Origin: Bacteroides mediterraneensis
GTDB lineage: Bacteria > Bacteroidota > Bacteroidia > Bacteroidales > Bacteroidaceae
NCBI RefSeq assembly: GCF_900128455.1
Contig: NZ_LT635783.1
Coordinates: forward strand, 3,462,546 to 3,526,545
Direction of reading: 5' to 3'
DNA: 64,000 bases
Within the stretch, counting starts at the first letter, position 1; every line of letters starts with the position of its first letter. Under the pieces are notes generated by a model. That model made no database searches, was not told where the DNA came from, and saw only the letters and a program-made list of their open reading frames with translations. Made by a program: the position numbers and the translations under genes. Positions 52,516-62,523 of the stretch are shown piece after piece.

Positions 52516-53469
52516 TTAATGGTTCAGCGTGCCAGTATTCAACACCGGCTGGGCAGCCTCATCCGCACAGAGTACCACAAGCAGATTGCTTACCATGGCA
52601 GCTTTCTTTTCTTCATCCAGCTCCACAATATCCTCTTTCGACAATTTGTCCAGTGCCATGTGAACCATTGAAACGGCTCCTTCCACGATTTTCTCACGGG
52701 CACTGATAATGGCCGAAGCCTGCTGACGCCGAAGCATGACCGCAGCAATTTCCGGTGCGTAGGCCAGATAATTGATGCGGGCCTCCACCACTTCCATACC
52801 GGCCATTGCCAGACGCTCATTCAGCTTTTGTTCCAGCTGCTCATTGATTTCCTCACCTCCCGAACGGAGTGTCAATTCATTCACATTCGATTCATTGTCA
52901 TCATAGGCGTACTGTCCGGCCACCTGGCGCAAAGCCGCATCACTCTGTATCTTTACAAAGTTCTCAAACGCATTCATGCGACTGGCCACTGCATTCCCCA
53001 CATTTACCGACTTACCGTCTCCCGTGCTGGCCATGGTCTGCGCATCAATCTCAAACATGGCTTTGTAGGTGTCTTTCAACCGCCACACCAACACCAACCC
53101 AATCAGAATGGGATTACCTATCTTATCATTCACCTTTATAGGTTCCACATCCAAATTGCGGGCACGAAGCGACAATTTCTTTTTATCCATGAACGGATTC
53201 ACCCAAAAGAATCCCGTTTCTTTAAATGTACCTTTATATTTGCCAAAGAAAACCATGGCACGTGCTTCATTGGGTTCCAGCAGCATATAGCCGCAATTCA
53301 AGATAATCCACAACAACACCATCACTCCTCCTAATATATAGAAAAGAGTTTCTCCCACAGTAAAACACCATACCGTTATTCCGGCCCATACAAATAAAAA
53401 TAAGAAAAGAGCTAAAAAGCCATTCATTTTAAAACCACTGAATTTCACTTCCTTCATTTCCATATCCAT
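52516..53469 (-). CDS. SPFH-domain (stomatin/prohibitin-like) membrane protein
   Basis: 317 residues. Two N-terminal membrane segments (GFLALFLFLFVWAGITVWCF, ETLFYILGGVMVLLWIILNCGYM), then an SPFH domain (PNEARAMVFFGKYKGTFKETGFFWVNPF...RNLDVEPIKVNDKIGNPILIGLVLVWRLKDTYKAMFEID) and a helical end (GMEVVEARINYLAYAPEIAAVMLRRQQASAIISAREKIVEGAVSMV). These proteins form oligomers that organise inner-membrane microdomains or hold membrane proteases. First gene of a three-gene cluster. Confidence 0.9.
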   Translation of the reverse strand: MDMEMKEVKFSGFKMNGFLALFLFLFVWAGITVWCFTVGETLFYILGGVMVLLWIILNCGYMLLEPNEARAMVFFGKYKGTFKETGFFWVNPFMDKKKLSLRARNLDVEPIKVNDKIGNPILIGLVLVWRLKDTYKAMFEIDAQTMASTGDGKSVNVGNAVASRMNAFENFVKIQSDAALRQVAGQYAYDDNESNVNELTLRSGGEEINEQLEQKLNERLAMAGMEVVEARINYLAYAPEIAAVMLRRQQASAIISAREKIVEGAVSMVHMALDKLSKEDIVELDEEKKAAMVSNLLVVLCADEAAQPVLNTGTLNH

Positions 53470-53608
53470 TAGATTTAGATGATATTATTTTGATATCACA
53501 AATATATTATTTAAGAAATTAAAATCCAAGTGCAGGAACTTTCCTTTTCCATCTTTAACAACTTATAACCGTGAATGTCGACCGATTCAAATATGAGTCA
53601 AATATGAG

Positions 53609-53637
53609 AAGAGGCCATCTCAAAGAGATGGCCTCTT
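53609..53637. terminator. Hairpin after the sugar transporter gene
   Basis: Perfect 13-bp stem AAGAGGCCATCTC / GAGATGGCCTCTT with 3-base loop, 4 bp after the transporter stop. No strong T-run; the tandem CAAATATGAGT/CAAATATGAGA (53588-53609) adjoins it. Confidence 0.65.
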
Positions 53638-53641
53638 ACTC

Positions 53642-54847
53642 TTACTTACGTATTTTACAGCCGTACATTCCATAATATAAAATAAACAGGAAACAGGGTA
53701 AACACAACCAATATGCCTGTTGTGCACCACATGCATCTTTCAACCAACCATACACCGTCGGTATAACTGCACCACCGAACATGGCCATAATAAGAAGTGA
53801 TGAACCTGTTTTCGTAAATCTGCCAAGGTCAGCTATTGCCAAAGGCCATAGCGCAGGCCACATCAGCGAACAACCCAAAGCCATTAAAGACACGAAATAG
53901 ATAGATATGTCGGAAGGAGTAATAACCACCAGTATGGAACCGATAATTGCGACTATAGAACATATCTTCAATGCGGTAGCCTGGCTGATATAGCGTGGTA
54001 TAAAGATGATGCCACATATATATCCTATAACGATTCCTATAGGTGCAATCCATGCATAGTTGGCCGCATTTGCCAGTCCGATTGAATTGGCATAATCAAC
54101 CAGTGTACCCAACGATACAGTTTCCACACCGACATAAAGAAACAGTGCAATACACCCCAACAATAAATGTGGGAACTGGAATACAGATGTTTTTCCTGAG
54201 CTATTTGACTCGTCAGCCACATTGTCTGCCGGAGCATCTTCTCCTTCTGCCTTTACTTCCGGCAGAGGAGCGAAAAATGCCATTATACCAAGAATCACAA
54301 ATGCCAAGATGATAATCAGGAAAGGATATTCAAGGTCGGAAATTCCAATCTTGTTTACATCTTTTCCAATGAGCCATACGATGAATATGGATGGTATCGG
54401 CCAAGCAAGCTTGTTACAAATACCCATAATACTGATACGTTTGGCTGCACTTTCCAAAGGACCGAGTATGGTGATATATGGATTGACAGAGGCCTGCAGA
54501 TAGGCATTGCCTGCCCCACTCACGAAGGAAGCCAGAAGGAACAATGTGAAACTGCCCCTATTTGCAGACAAAATAAAAAGATAAAACGCAACTGCAAATA
54601 TAAAAAAGGACAATGACATGGTTTTCTTATATCCTATCGCCTTTATCGTAAGTCCAGCAGGATAGCCGAATAGCAGAAAAGGGATAAAGGTTGCTGCAAT
54701 AATCAGGTAGGAAGCGGCATTGGATATATTCAGTGAACCTTGCAATACCGGTACCAGTAAAGAATTAATTCCCAAAGCAAAACCTATGGCAAAGAACATT
54801 ATTCCAATAAAAGCCAAAGGAATCATAGTTTTGTTGTTTGAAGTCAT
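53642..54847 (-). CDS. MFS sugar transporter, FucP/GlcP family
   Basis: 401 residues with twelve hydrophobic segments. FucP-like pattern: N-terminal FFAIGFALGINSLLVPVLQ, SGAGNAYLQASVNPYITILGP (the family NP-x motif in TM4-5), and TKTGSSLLIMAMFGGAVIPTVYGWLKD near TM10-11. Imports a monosaccharide (fucose, glucose or galactose type) with protons or sodium across the inner membrane. No sugar-utilisation enzymes lie beside it, so the substrate is open. Confidence 0.88.
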   Translation of the reverse strand: MTSNNKTMIPLAFIGIMFFAIGFALGINSLLVPVLQGSLNISNAASYLIIAATFIPFLLFGYPAGLTIKAIGYKKTMSLSFFIFAVAFYLFILSANRGSFTLFLLASFVSGAGNAYLQASVNPYITILGPLESAAKRISIMGICNKLAWPIPSIFIVWLIGKDVNKIGISDLEYPFLIIILAFVILGIMAFFAPLPEVKAEGEDAPADNVADESNSSGKTSVFQFPHLLLGCIALFLYVGVETVSLGTLVDYANSIGLANAANYAWIAPIGIVIGYICGIIFIPRYISQATALKICSIVAIIGSILVVITPSDISIYFVSLMALGCSLMWPALWPLAIADLGRFTKTGSSLLIMAMFGGAVIPTVYGWLKDACGAQQAYWLCLPCFLFILYYGMYGCKIRK

Positions 54848-54947
54848 TTTTTCGTAAAAAATTAAGGTAATAAATACAATGTAATACTATTCTAATAAGG
54901 TAATGTGATTTTTAAATAGAGAGACCAAAAAGCTAATCTGAACTAGT

Positions 54948-55445
54948 TCAGTTTTTCTGTTGCTTCTTCACCTTCAGCCCGCTCAAATTGACGCGACTAT
55001 TGCCATTGGTCGTACAGTCGAGCTCATCCGTTTCTCCTTTTAAGGTAAATTGGCTACCCGCTCCAGCCGATATCTGTAAATATTTTGCCTTTACGTCCAT
55101 CGTCCCCCTGGAACCTGCAGCCAACGATACGCTGAGTGAATCTACGGTAAGTGCCCTGTCTGCCGTCAGTTCAGAACAAATCATGCTGATTCGACGAACA
55201 TCGTTCGTATAAATACAAACTTTCCCTTTTGGCATCGTTCCATTTGCATCCTTAAGCGTGAACGACAGTGTCCCATTCTCCAATTTCTGTATTCCCTGCT
55301 CCGGATTTTCCACCTCTACGCGGAAGGTATCCGACCGGATCAATACGACTTTGTATCCGGCAAAAGAAAAGTCTTTTACCGGCTCCCCAGCCTGGCTCAA
55401 CAAACAAAAGCCAAGCCCTGCCAACAATAAAGCTGTTCTCTTCAT
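54948..55445 (-). CDS. Exported GIN-domain (DUF2807-like) protein
   Basis: 165 residues from ATG 55445 (MKRTALLLAGLGFCLLSQAGEPV, a signal peptide); an in-frame start at 55469 lies 8 residues upstream. The mature part is a short beta-solenoid: LTVDSLSVSLAAGSRGTMDVKAKYLQISAGAGSQFTLKGETDELDCTTNGNSRVNLSGLKVK has the GIN-domain rhythm. These domains occur in Bacteroidetes periplasmic or surface proteins of unknown function. It is divergent from the LuxR-type regulator. Confidence 0.75.
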   Translation of the reverse strand: MKRTALLLAGLGFCLLSQAGEPVKDFSFAGYKVVLIRSDTFRVEVENPEQGIQKLENGTLSFTLKDANGTMPKGKVCIYTNDVRRISMICSELTADRALTVDSLSVSLAAGSRGTMDVKAKYLQISAGAGSQFTLKGETDELDCTTNGNSRVNLSGLKVKKQQKN

Positions 55446-55654
55446 ACTACTATTTATTTTTAATGTCATTTACTTTTCACCAGCATTTAGATTTTGCGAA
55501 TATAACACATTCTCCCCCAATAGCCAAGAAAAAATTAACAGATAACACACGGTAATTCAGAGCCGACAGTACCTCTTTTCCTTACCAGCACTTGCATGTC
55601 GCAAGAAAAATTATCATCTTTGTAAAAAAGCTAAAGATATTAATACGCTCCTCC

Positions 55655-56293
55655 ATGAAAAATCTATACATTATAGATGACCACCCGATTGTCACTGAAG
55701 GTCTCAGCCAGTTACTGGCAAATAATCCGCATTATCAGGTAACTACAGGGCATCATCACTCCGAATTATACAGTTATCTGAACCACACCACTCCCGATTT
55801 GCTCATCATTGATTATGAAATCCAAGATAAAACTGCTTTGGATATCATAACCTATCTAAGGCAGAAAACAATCCAGATTCCCATACTTGTGTACACCATG
55901 CACACCGAGTTCTGGATTATCAAACTGCTGACCAAGGCGGAAGTGGCAGGCATCGTCACGAAAAACGACAAAATAGATGAAATCGAAACAGCCATTCAAC
56001 GGATATTAGGGGAACACGCAAAATATTACTCTCCTACCGCCCTGCACATCGTACTTTCCATTGTGGGCGACCAGTCTGCCGCCAGACAGATAAACTATAC
56101 GCCTAGCCCACGTGAAAACGAAATCATTCAGATGCTCTCCTGCGGACTTACCTCCGACGAAATCGCCCACAAACTTAATCTTAGCAAGAATACCATCGAT
56201 ACGATGCGGAAAAATATCCTGTTAAAAAGTGGGGCCACCAACGTATCACATCTCATGCGAATTGCTTTTTTTAAAGGTTGGATTACGATATGA
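55655..56293 (+). CDS. LuxR/NarL-family response regulator
   Basis: 212 residues from ATG 55655 (MKNLYIIDDHPIVTEGL); the upstream in-frame start (55592) is not used. Receiver domain with acidic pair DDH and phospho-acceptor in LLIIDYEIQDK; LuxR-type HTH at the C-terminus (TPSPRENEIIQMLSCGLTSDEIAHKLNLSKNTIDTMRKNILLK). Overlaps its kinase gene by ATGA, so the pair forms one two-component system. A one-mismatch -7 box (CATCTTTG, 55616-55623) precedes it. Confidence 0.9.
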   Translation: MKNLYIIDDHPIVTEGLSQLLANNPHYQVTTGHHHSELYSYLNHTTPDLLIIDYEIQDKTALDIITYLRQKTIQIPILVYTMHTEFWIIKLLTKAEVAGIVTKNDKIDEIETAIQRILGEHAKYYSPTALHIVLSIVGDQSAARQINYTPSPRENEIIQMLSCGLTSDEIAHKLNLSKNTIDTMRKNILLKSGATNVSHLMRIAFFKGWITI

Positions 56294-58362
56294 AACAAAT
56301 TGTATTTTTTATTTTTCTCTGCCTGACCGCACATTTAACGGCCAGTGACAAAAATGACAGCTTGGCCGACTTGCTGCAGTCATTTGGAGATAACGGTGAA
56401 TATGACCGGATGGATTCTATCTACGGAGTCATCACCCGTGAAAACCGTTACGAACAAGATAAGCTTTATGCCCTGGATATCGACTTGGATTACGCCCGCT
56501 ACCTCAATCAGAAAGGAGACTGCGACAAAGCATATACCCTGCTGGCTCAAACACGGAAAAAGGCTGCTACACTGGGAAAGCACCTGTCGGAGCAGTCCTC
56601 CCGTTCCCAAATACAGACAATCGAGGCACTTGCTACGTACGAAACTGCCTACGGACAATGGCAGACCGACCACCTGACAGAAGCCAGAAGTACGGCTACA
56701 GAAGCAATCAGTTTATTGGAGCAATTGAAAGATTCAGCCAATCTGGCCGAAGCCTACAATTTATCGGGAGTCATACACCGGAAACTTTTTATGTTCGACA
56801 ATGCCATTTCACTGTACGAAAAAGCGCTGGCCATTACCGAAGACCTGCAAAACTATAACCTGGCAGCTATCATCGTATCCAATATCTCCATTCTCTACAA
56901 TGAAGTAGGGAAAAACAATGAAGCCATACAGGTTTCACGCAAAATGTTTGCCTATCCTCAAACCGATACACTGACCATAGATTACCGTATTGGAGAAGTC
57001 AACAGACTATGCAACCATGCCATCCTGCTGGCCAACAACCACCTGCTCGGCAATGCACTCGACACGCTCCGCCTGGTGAACAAGAAACTCCAGCCGGAAA
57101 TGCCCGATGGGCTCAAGTTGCTGGCATATACACAATATGCCCGGGTAGCAAGGGATTTGGGTAAACCGTCACAAGCTTTACAATACTTCCAAAAGGCGAT
57201 GAGTTACAAGGCCACCACACTCAATAAGGCAAACATTGCCAATCTGGAATACCTGTACGGCTATATGCTGTTTCACGATACAGATTCTTTGTCTCAGGCC
57301 CGACAGTATGTCATGAAAGCAGCCGACTTTGCCCGCCAACATCCTTCCGGTCTGCTTCCTAAGGTACTCTTGACTCTTGCTGAAATAGAGGCTAAAAGAC
57401 ATGAGAACCAGCTATCCTACCAGCTTGTACTCGAGGCTTATAAAGCCAACGACGAACTGAATAACCAGTATTTCCACAACCGACTGTCAGGATTCGAAGC
57501 CGAACTGGATCTCAAAGAAAAAGACTTGCAAATTGCCGGTATCAATGAAAAACGCGCGGAAGAGAAAGCAGCCTATCTGGCACGCACCTATACCATCGGG
57601 GGGATACTTGTACTAGTCGTCCTGCTCCTTGTCATCCTGACCATCAGCATGCACAAAAGAAAAATCGCTTTTAACCTGAAGCAGCTGAAACTGGAAAAAG
57701 AAATCAAGGACAAAGAAATGCAAAGCCAGCTCCTCCTCACCGACATGCATAAGAAAATGACAGAACAATATATCTGCGGCCTGGAGGACAGCAATAACCG
57801 TATTTCCAAAGAACTGCACGACGGCGTATGCAACGACCTGTTATCCATCGAAATAGAAATGCGGCAAGCGGAAACTCCTTCTTTCAGTATACAGCTTGAG
57901 CGGATAAGAGAAGCCTTGCGCAATCTCTCCCATCAGCTGGCTACTCCCGTTTTTCATAATTTCAGCTTGTACCAGGTACTGGCACTCTATACTGACAAAC
58001 TGAAATCATTGGAGAACATTCACATTGAATGCTATATAGAGGAAAGTATAAAGCAAATTACTTTCCCGCCCGAACAGACACAGGAAGTATATCGTATCTT
58101 GCAGGAGGCAATATCCAACCTGGTAAAACATGCCGATGCTCAAAATGCTTACGTTACTGTCAGCCAGGAAGCCAGCCAAATCCATATCCTCATCGAGGAT
58201 GACGGAAAAGGTTTCACCCCCAACTCGTTTACCAACAATCCTCTCCAGAGCGGATTAGGACTGAAAAACATCAAAGAACGATGTTCCAAGCTGCAAGGCG
58301 ACTGTGAAATCAAATCGAAAGAGGGACAGGGAACCGTAGTCCATTTCTGGTTCCCAATATAA
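56290..58362 (+). CDS. Sensor histidine kinase with periplasmic TPR domain (NarX/HisKA_3-like)
   Basis: 690 residues from ATG 56290 (an in-frame TTG at 56278 is not used). Signal peptide (KQIVFFIFLCLTAHLTAS), periplasmic TPR repeats (about 90-400, e.g. NLAEAYNLSGVIHRKLFMFDNAISLYEKALAI), one membrane segment (about 432-455, GGILVLVVLLLVILTISM), coiled coil, phospho-acceptor His510 in ISKELHDGVCNDLLSIE, and HATPase (VYRILQEAISNLVKHADA..., EDDGKGF, GLGLKNIKERC). Phosphorylates the LuxR-type regulator encoded just upstream. The signal sensed is unknown. Confidence 0.92.
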   Translation: MKQIVFFIFLCLTAHLTASDKNDSLADLLQSFGDNGEYDRMDSIYGVITRENRYEQDKLYALDIDLDYARYLNQKGDCDKAYTLLAQTRKKAATLGKHLSEQSSRSQIQTIEALATYETAYGQWQTDHLTEARSTATEAISLLEQLKDSANLAEAYNLSGVIHRKLFMFDNAISLYEKALAITEDLQNYNLAAIIVSNISILYNEVGKNNEAIQVSRKMFAYPQTDTLTIDYRIGEVNRLCNHAILLANNHLLGNALDTLRLVNKKLQPEMPDGLKLLAYTQYARVARDLGKPSQALQYFQKAMSYKATTLNKANIANLEYLYGYMLFHDTDSLSQARQYVMKAADFARQHPSGLLPKVLLTLAEIEAKRHENQLSYQLVLEAYKANDELNNQYFHNRLSGFEAELDLKEKDLQIAGINEKRAEEKAAYLARTYTIGGILVLVVLLLVILTISMHKRKIAFNLKQLKLEKEIKDKEMQSQLLLTDMHKKMTEQYICGLEDSNNRISKELHDGVCNDLLSIEIEMRQAETPSFSIQLERIREALRNLSHQLATPVFHNFSLYQVLALYTDKLKSLENIHIECYIEESIKQITFPPEQTQEVYRILQEAISNLVKHADAQNAYVTVSQEASQIHILIEDDGKGFTPNSFTNNPLQSGLGLKNIKERCSKLQGDCEIKSKEGQGTVVHFWFPI

Positions 58363-58372
58363 GGCAAAAAAA

Positions 58373-58412
58373 GAATCCGCATTACAACTCCCCGATATTG
58401 TAATACGGATTC
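58373..58412. terminator. Terminator between kinase and DUF4878 genes
   Basis: GAATCCGCATTACAA / TTGTAATACGGATTC stem with one mismatch between convergent genes. Confidence 0.75.
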
Positions 58413-58443
58413 TTCGTCCAACATGATTATAAGGCCTTCTTAT

Positions 58444-58869
58444 TTATTCATCCATCAGCCTGTCGGCTCCCCAAAGCATGATTACCCATTTGCCTTCCTT
58501 GTCCTTTACCAGGTACAAAGACGTCTCATGTTCATCCCCAGCCATGTAAACCTCCTTAAAAGTTACTCTAGCGTAAGTCCCCGTCTTACTAAATTCTTCC
58601 TTCAGAATCTCATAACTTTTCAGCTTTTCTTTGTCACCTTGCTTGGCGGCTTGTTTTTCAATCATCTCGGCAAATTCCTTTTTTGCCTCTTCCTTTACCT
58701 GGGGATCATTATCCTCGGTTAGCTGCATCAAATCCACATAACCTTTATAGTCCTCAGATACTACACAATCCAACGCTTTCTCTACTACCGCCGAAGGAGT
58801 ATTTGAAGAGCAGGCCGACAAAAACAACAAAGCTCCTATTACCCATGTGAACTTAAAAATTGTTTTCAT
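58444..58869 (-). CDS. DUF4878-like lipoprotein
   Basis: 141 residues from ATG 58869; an upstream in-frame ATG at 58893 adds a charged octapeptide before the signal. Lipobox LFLSACSS; mature part SNTPSAVVEKALDCVVSEDYKGYVDLM...FKEVYMAGDEHETSLYLVKDKEGKWVIMLWGADRL is a cystatin/NTF2-like pattern seen in DUF4878 proteins. Probably a small outer- or inner-membrane lipoprotein; role unknown. No partner gene. Confidence 0.8.
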   Translation of the reverse strand: MKTIFKFTWVIGALLFLSACSSNTPSAVVEKALDCVVSEDYKGYVDLMQLTEDNDPQVKEEAKKEFAEMIEKQAAKQGDKEKLKSYEILKEEFSKTGTYARVTFKEVYMAGDEHETSLYLVKDKEGKWVIMLWGADRLMDE

Positions 58870-58999
58870 AGTTTTTCTTTTTTTAGTTGGCATCTCTATT
58901 TCGTTCGTCTAACAATTATTTTTGTCAAAAATAAGCGATAAAATCTAAAAAATAATTCCCATAAATAACCTATTTCATATTCCTATTTATTGGAATAGA

Positions 59000-59036
59000 A
59001 AAAAAAGGAGGCCAGACCTCTTGCGTCCAGCCTCCA
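59000..59036 (-). terminator. Terminator after the tandem lipoprotein operon
   Basis: GGAGGC (59007-59012) pairs with GCCTCC (59030-59035); on the - strand the stem is followed by eight T. Confidence 0.75.
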
Positions 59037-59080
59037 CTATGAAGATTGATTTCTGTCAGAAACCAGTGTCCTCGCTTTTT

Positions 59081-60670
59081 TTAGTTATCCCAAGTAGAAT
59101 AGTCTATCCACACCGTTTTAGACATTGACACATCGGCATCGACAGATTCATGCCCGTAACGAATACCGCAATTATAATGTGCCTTCGTCTTTTGCAGCTT
59201 CATGGCATCCTTCAGGGTCACGCTGACCAATCCGGGCTGTGCATCAGACTCAAGCGTATAAATACATTGCTGACGATAAAGCTTCATGCTGTTATTGATG
59301 TGGTCAAGATAGTTCTGGCGAAGTGTCCATCCCCCCTCCAACACATAATTCGACGTCATGGCCTGTACCGCATCTATCACATGCTTATTTCCACTTCCTT
59401 CATACACAAAAGCTTCTCCACGATCATAAAATTCACCCGGAACGAACAACCAGCGTTTGCCGTAAAGCCCATCACCAGAGTTACCTTTACAAGTAACCGA
59501 CATGCTTTCTGTCTTATACGAGACTGCTGTAGAAGACTCTTTGGAGAAAGAAGCTTTAAACGCTCCCCAAGGTCTTTCCGCCAGCTGAGTGGGAGATACC
59601 GCAACAGAGACTTTCCAAAACGAGTTTTCAGTATAGTTCGCCCCATGTACAACTGTCTGCGGCTGATAGCTCACTTCACGGAAAATCCCTCCATCGGAAT
59701 GTATGGTCACTTCGCTGGAAGCCATCTGCATCAGGTTCCATATATACGCATATACATCAATGCCTTTAGGAGTCGTGTAATCCTTGATAGAAGCACTAAA
59801 ACCACTCCCCAATGCATTGGTCACACTCAACAAGCAATTATTGTTTTTACTGTATATCTGAAAATTGTAGGCCGAAATCACCCACGTATTATCAATACAT
59901 ACATCACCCGGCTTCCCGTCTTTTGTCGCATAAGGATAACAGTCAAAGGTATAGTCCATATCACCCTTGTCATACGCATACAAACGATTGTAAACCTCAA
60001 TCTGTTTTAAGGCTTCCTTATCGGCCATCTGTGCATTATAGCCTGCATCCGGAATAAAGCCTGCCCTGCTGCCTGCAGCACTCGCAACCGAAAATGTCTG
60101 CTGCTGAAGCGAAGCTGCCACTTTACCTATCATATTTTCCAGGGCATGCGGATCATTATCTGGAAATATACGATAATGCTGCACCCGGTCATAGTTGATG
60201 GCATAATATCCCGGTTCCATATACACCCCGACAAGCGAAAGCATCGCCTTCTTCTGCTCTGTTGTATTCTCATCTGAGATAAGATAAAAATCCCGTTTAT
60301 AATACTTCAGCAAACGGAATAAAGAAGTCGGATACTTACCGGACACCACATCTTTCACATCCAATATCACAGTAAGAAACGTATTCTCGCTCTTTATCAT
60401 ATCCTCCAGCTCGCTGGTCGACATTCCATCATCATAGTTTATGATTTTCTTATCTTTTATCTCCCACGAAACCGGAATATTAGCAAGTAAAAGAGTAGCG
60501 ACCTTGTTCACTTTCTCGCCCGATCCCATACAGAGCAACACGACATCTTTTTTCCCATCAACCACTCCGGCTAGACGTTCCTTTCCAGTAAGTGTATCCA
60601 AATCAAAATCGTTGCAGGACCCCATAAAAAAAGTACCCACTAACAAACCTAAATATAATAGAAATCTCAT
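59081..60670 (-). CDS. Large exported lipoprotein, paralogue of its neighbour; possible leukocidin-like pore-former
   Basis: 529 residues. Signal with lipobox FFMGSC. N-terminal alpha/beta part (KDVVLLCMGSGEKVNKVATLL..., LTVILDVKDVVSG) followed by a beta-rich C-terminal half with alternating polar/apolar strands (AFKASFSKESSTAVSYKTESMSVTC) and the end KTVWIDYSTWDN. It aligns in layout with the upstream protein (60690-62342): matching LLSLVGVYMEPGYYAINY, WVISAYNFQIYSKNNNCLLSV, and QQCIYTLESDAQPGLVSVTLKDAMKL blocks. The C-terminal half recalls leukocidin/hemolysin-type beta-pore formers, but this is weak. Second gene of a two-gene operon (19-bp gap). Confidence 0.7.
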   Translation of the reverse strand: MRFLLYLGLLVGTFFMGSCNDFDLDTLTGKERLAGVVDGKKDVVLLCMGSGEKVNKVATLLLANIPVSWEIKDKKIINYDDGMSTSELEDMIKSENTFLTVILDVKDVVSGKYPTSLFRLLKYYKRDFYLISDENTTEQKKAMLSLVGVYMEPGYYAINYDRVQHYRIFPDNDPHALENMIGKVAASLQQQTFSVASAAGSRAGFIPDAGYNAQMADKEALKQIEVYNRLYAYDKGDMDYTFDCYPYATKDGKPGDVCIDNTWVISAYNFQIYSKNNNCLLSVTNALGSGFSASIKDYTTPKGIDVYAYIWNLMQMASSEVTIHSDGGIFREVSYQPQTVVHGANYTENSFWKVSVAVSPTQLAERPWGAFKASFSKESSTAVSYKTESMSVTCKGNSGDGLYGKRWLFVPGEFYDRGEAFVYEGSGNKHVIDAVQAMTSNYVLEGGWTLRQNYLDHINNSMKLYRQQCIYTLESDAQPGLVSVTLKDAMKLQKTKAHYNCGIRYGHESVDADVSMSKTVWIDYSTWDN

Positions 60671-60689
60671 ATTCGTAAATCATTAAATA

Positions 60690-62342
60690 TTACCAATTGT
60701 TAAAATCAATCCACACAGTAAGTTTCGCACTTACATCCAACAGTGCATCACATGCCACACCGGAATCATTGGGCAAAGGATGAGCCGTAGGCGTTCCCCA
60801 GCTGTTAAACCAAACTCCTCCGCGCTGCAAGTTCATGCCATCCACAATCTCCACAGCCACAATACCGGCTGAAGCTCCATCGGTCTTCATCGTTACCGCA
60901 CATTCCTGCTGATAGTTCAGAAGATTCTGGTTGAACAACGGGTCATTGTCATAATCACAGAATACATTTTTTGAGACCGGGGTCACTGCATTATACAAGA
61001 TATCATACCACGCAGGTGAAATCATGGCGCTTCCATCTATCATGTTATCATCTTTCATTGCCCGACTGCCTCTGAACAAGGTTTCCGGATACCACTTCCA
61101 TGAGTAACTCAGTTCCGAATCGGTCTGGGTCTTGTTTACCACCCGAGTCATTTCTTTCAACTGGTAAGAAATGCTCTTCCCCCATCGGTATTCACCTTTC
61201 AGTTCAGGCTTCATACTCAAGTCAAAACCAACCGAACGGCTTTGCGAATGGCTGATGGTCGATTCGTCCTGAGGAAGTCCGGGAGCAAAGTCTATTGAAG
61301 AAAGGTTGAGCAACGACGACTGCCCGTCTGAAATCCGAATACGGGTATAAGCATTGTTCCTCAAGCCCCACAATAATCCCCACACTTCATTCTTAGGAGG
61401 ATTCTTCACAAAGACAGTCGAGTTCTGGATTTTATTAGCGAACCCGTTACCTCCTGCCGAATAAACGGCAAGCATGTTGTCTCCGTTGGTCGGGGCATAG
61501 ATACGGAGATTATAGGCATCTATCGCCCATTCACGATCCACCGCCGCGTCCCAAAGCTTATCGCTAGCCGGCGAATACTTGCGGACTTCTCCTGAATACG
61601 GGGGAAGCAGCTCATATCCCGTCATCGGATAATCGTAACGGTTGGTGTACACATAGAAACGATTACTCAGATAGATTCTTTTCATGGCACGCATGGCACG
61701 TTTTGTCACTTCCGGATCGGACGTATCATCCGTAGTAGGAGCTCCCCAGGCCAGTGTACGACTGTCTGCTGGAAGGCCATTCGTTCCACAAAGTTTCTTC
61801 AGCGCATTAGGGTCTGCCATGTCATAATAATAATAACGCTGTTCATTGGGATAAGAAACCTTGTAATAGCCTTTACCCACATACATTCCCAGAAGACGCA
61901 ACATCCATGATTTCAACTGTTCACTGTTGTCATTATCCGCAATCAGTACGACGCCCCTCCGCAAATGCCGAAGTTCCTGAATCAAATCCGGACTATACGT
62001 ACCAGCCACAAATTGTTTGACATTACCTACAACTGTAACGTCATTCAAACTGTCACGGGCAATGGTCAACAGACTGTTCACTTGATCGGGACCTGGAAGC
62101 TGGCTGAATGCCAACAACGAATCATAATGATTAACCGATTGAATCTGTTCTGCCAGACTTTTGCATCCGGATCCATCCAACCATATCAAATAACTGCTAT
62201 GTTGCACACGGGGGTCATTTTGGACACTCTCAGCCCTACTTTCTGCAAGCTCCATAGACTTTGGAAGTTCATCCTGCCTACAGCCCGTCAGAAATGTAAT
62301 TAGAATGTCAACAAGGAATAAAAATAAAAATGATTTTCTCAT
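60690..62342 (-). CDS. Large exported lipoprotein, first of two tandem paralogues
   Basis: 550 residues. Signal with lipobox TFLTGC. Same order as its neighbour: N-terminal alpha/beta domain (LPGPDQVNSLLTIARDSLNDVTVVGNVKQFVAG), RLLGMYVGKGYYKVSY, WAIDAYNLRIYAPTNGDNMLAVYSAGGNGF, a strand-rich segment (STISHSQSRSVGFDLSMKP...WGKSISYQLKEMTRVVNKTQTDSELSYSWKW) and the end LTVWIDFNNW. The strand-rich part resembles the stem and cap strands of leukocidin-family toxins (inference from alternation only). A LytTR regulator pair lies upstream on the same strand and may control it. Confidence 0.7.
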   Translation of the reverse strand: MRKSFLFLFLVDILITFLTGCRQDELPKSMELAESRAESVQNDPRVQHSSYLIWLDGSGCKSLAEQIQSVNHYDSLLAFSQLPGPDQVNSLLTIARDSLNDVTVVGNVKQFVAGTYSPDLIQELRHLRRGVVLIADNDNSEQLKSWMLRLLGMYVGKGYYKVSYPNEQRYYYYDMADPNALKKLCGTNGLPADSRTLAWGAPTTDDTSDPEVTKRAMRAMKRIYLSNRFYVYTNRYDYPMTGYELLPPYSGEVRKYSPASDKLWDAAVDREWAIDAYNLRIYAPTNGDNMLAVYSAGGNGFANKIQNSTVFVKNPPKNEVWGLLWGLRNNAYTRIRISDGQSSLLNLSSIDFAPGLPQDESTISHSQSRSVGFDLSMKPELKGEYRWGKSISYQLKEMTRVVNKTQTDSELSYSWKWYPETLFRGSRAMKDDNMIDGSAMISPAWYDILYNAVTPVSKNVFCDYDNDPLFNQNLLNYQQECAVTMKTDGASAGIVAVEIVDGMNLQRGGVWFNSWGTPTAHPLPNDSGVACDALLDVSAKLTVWIDFNNW

Positions 62343-62523
62343 AATCGGCTGTTTTTTTAAGGTAAAACATTAGATAAAAACTCAAGTCGACTTTGAATTA
62401 TAACATACCGCCAGAAAAAATTGTTCATGTTTATCCTTGGGGACAAGATGCGATTGGCCCTTTTATAAGTCCTGCCAACAACGGGAATACGCACCCACAA
62501 CAGTCTGGATGTGGTATTTTCCG

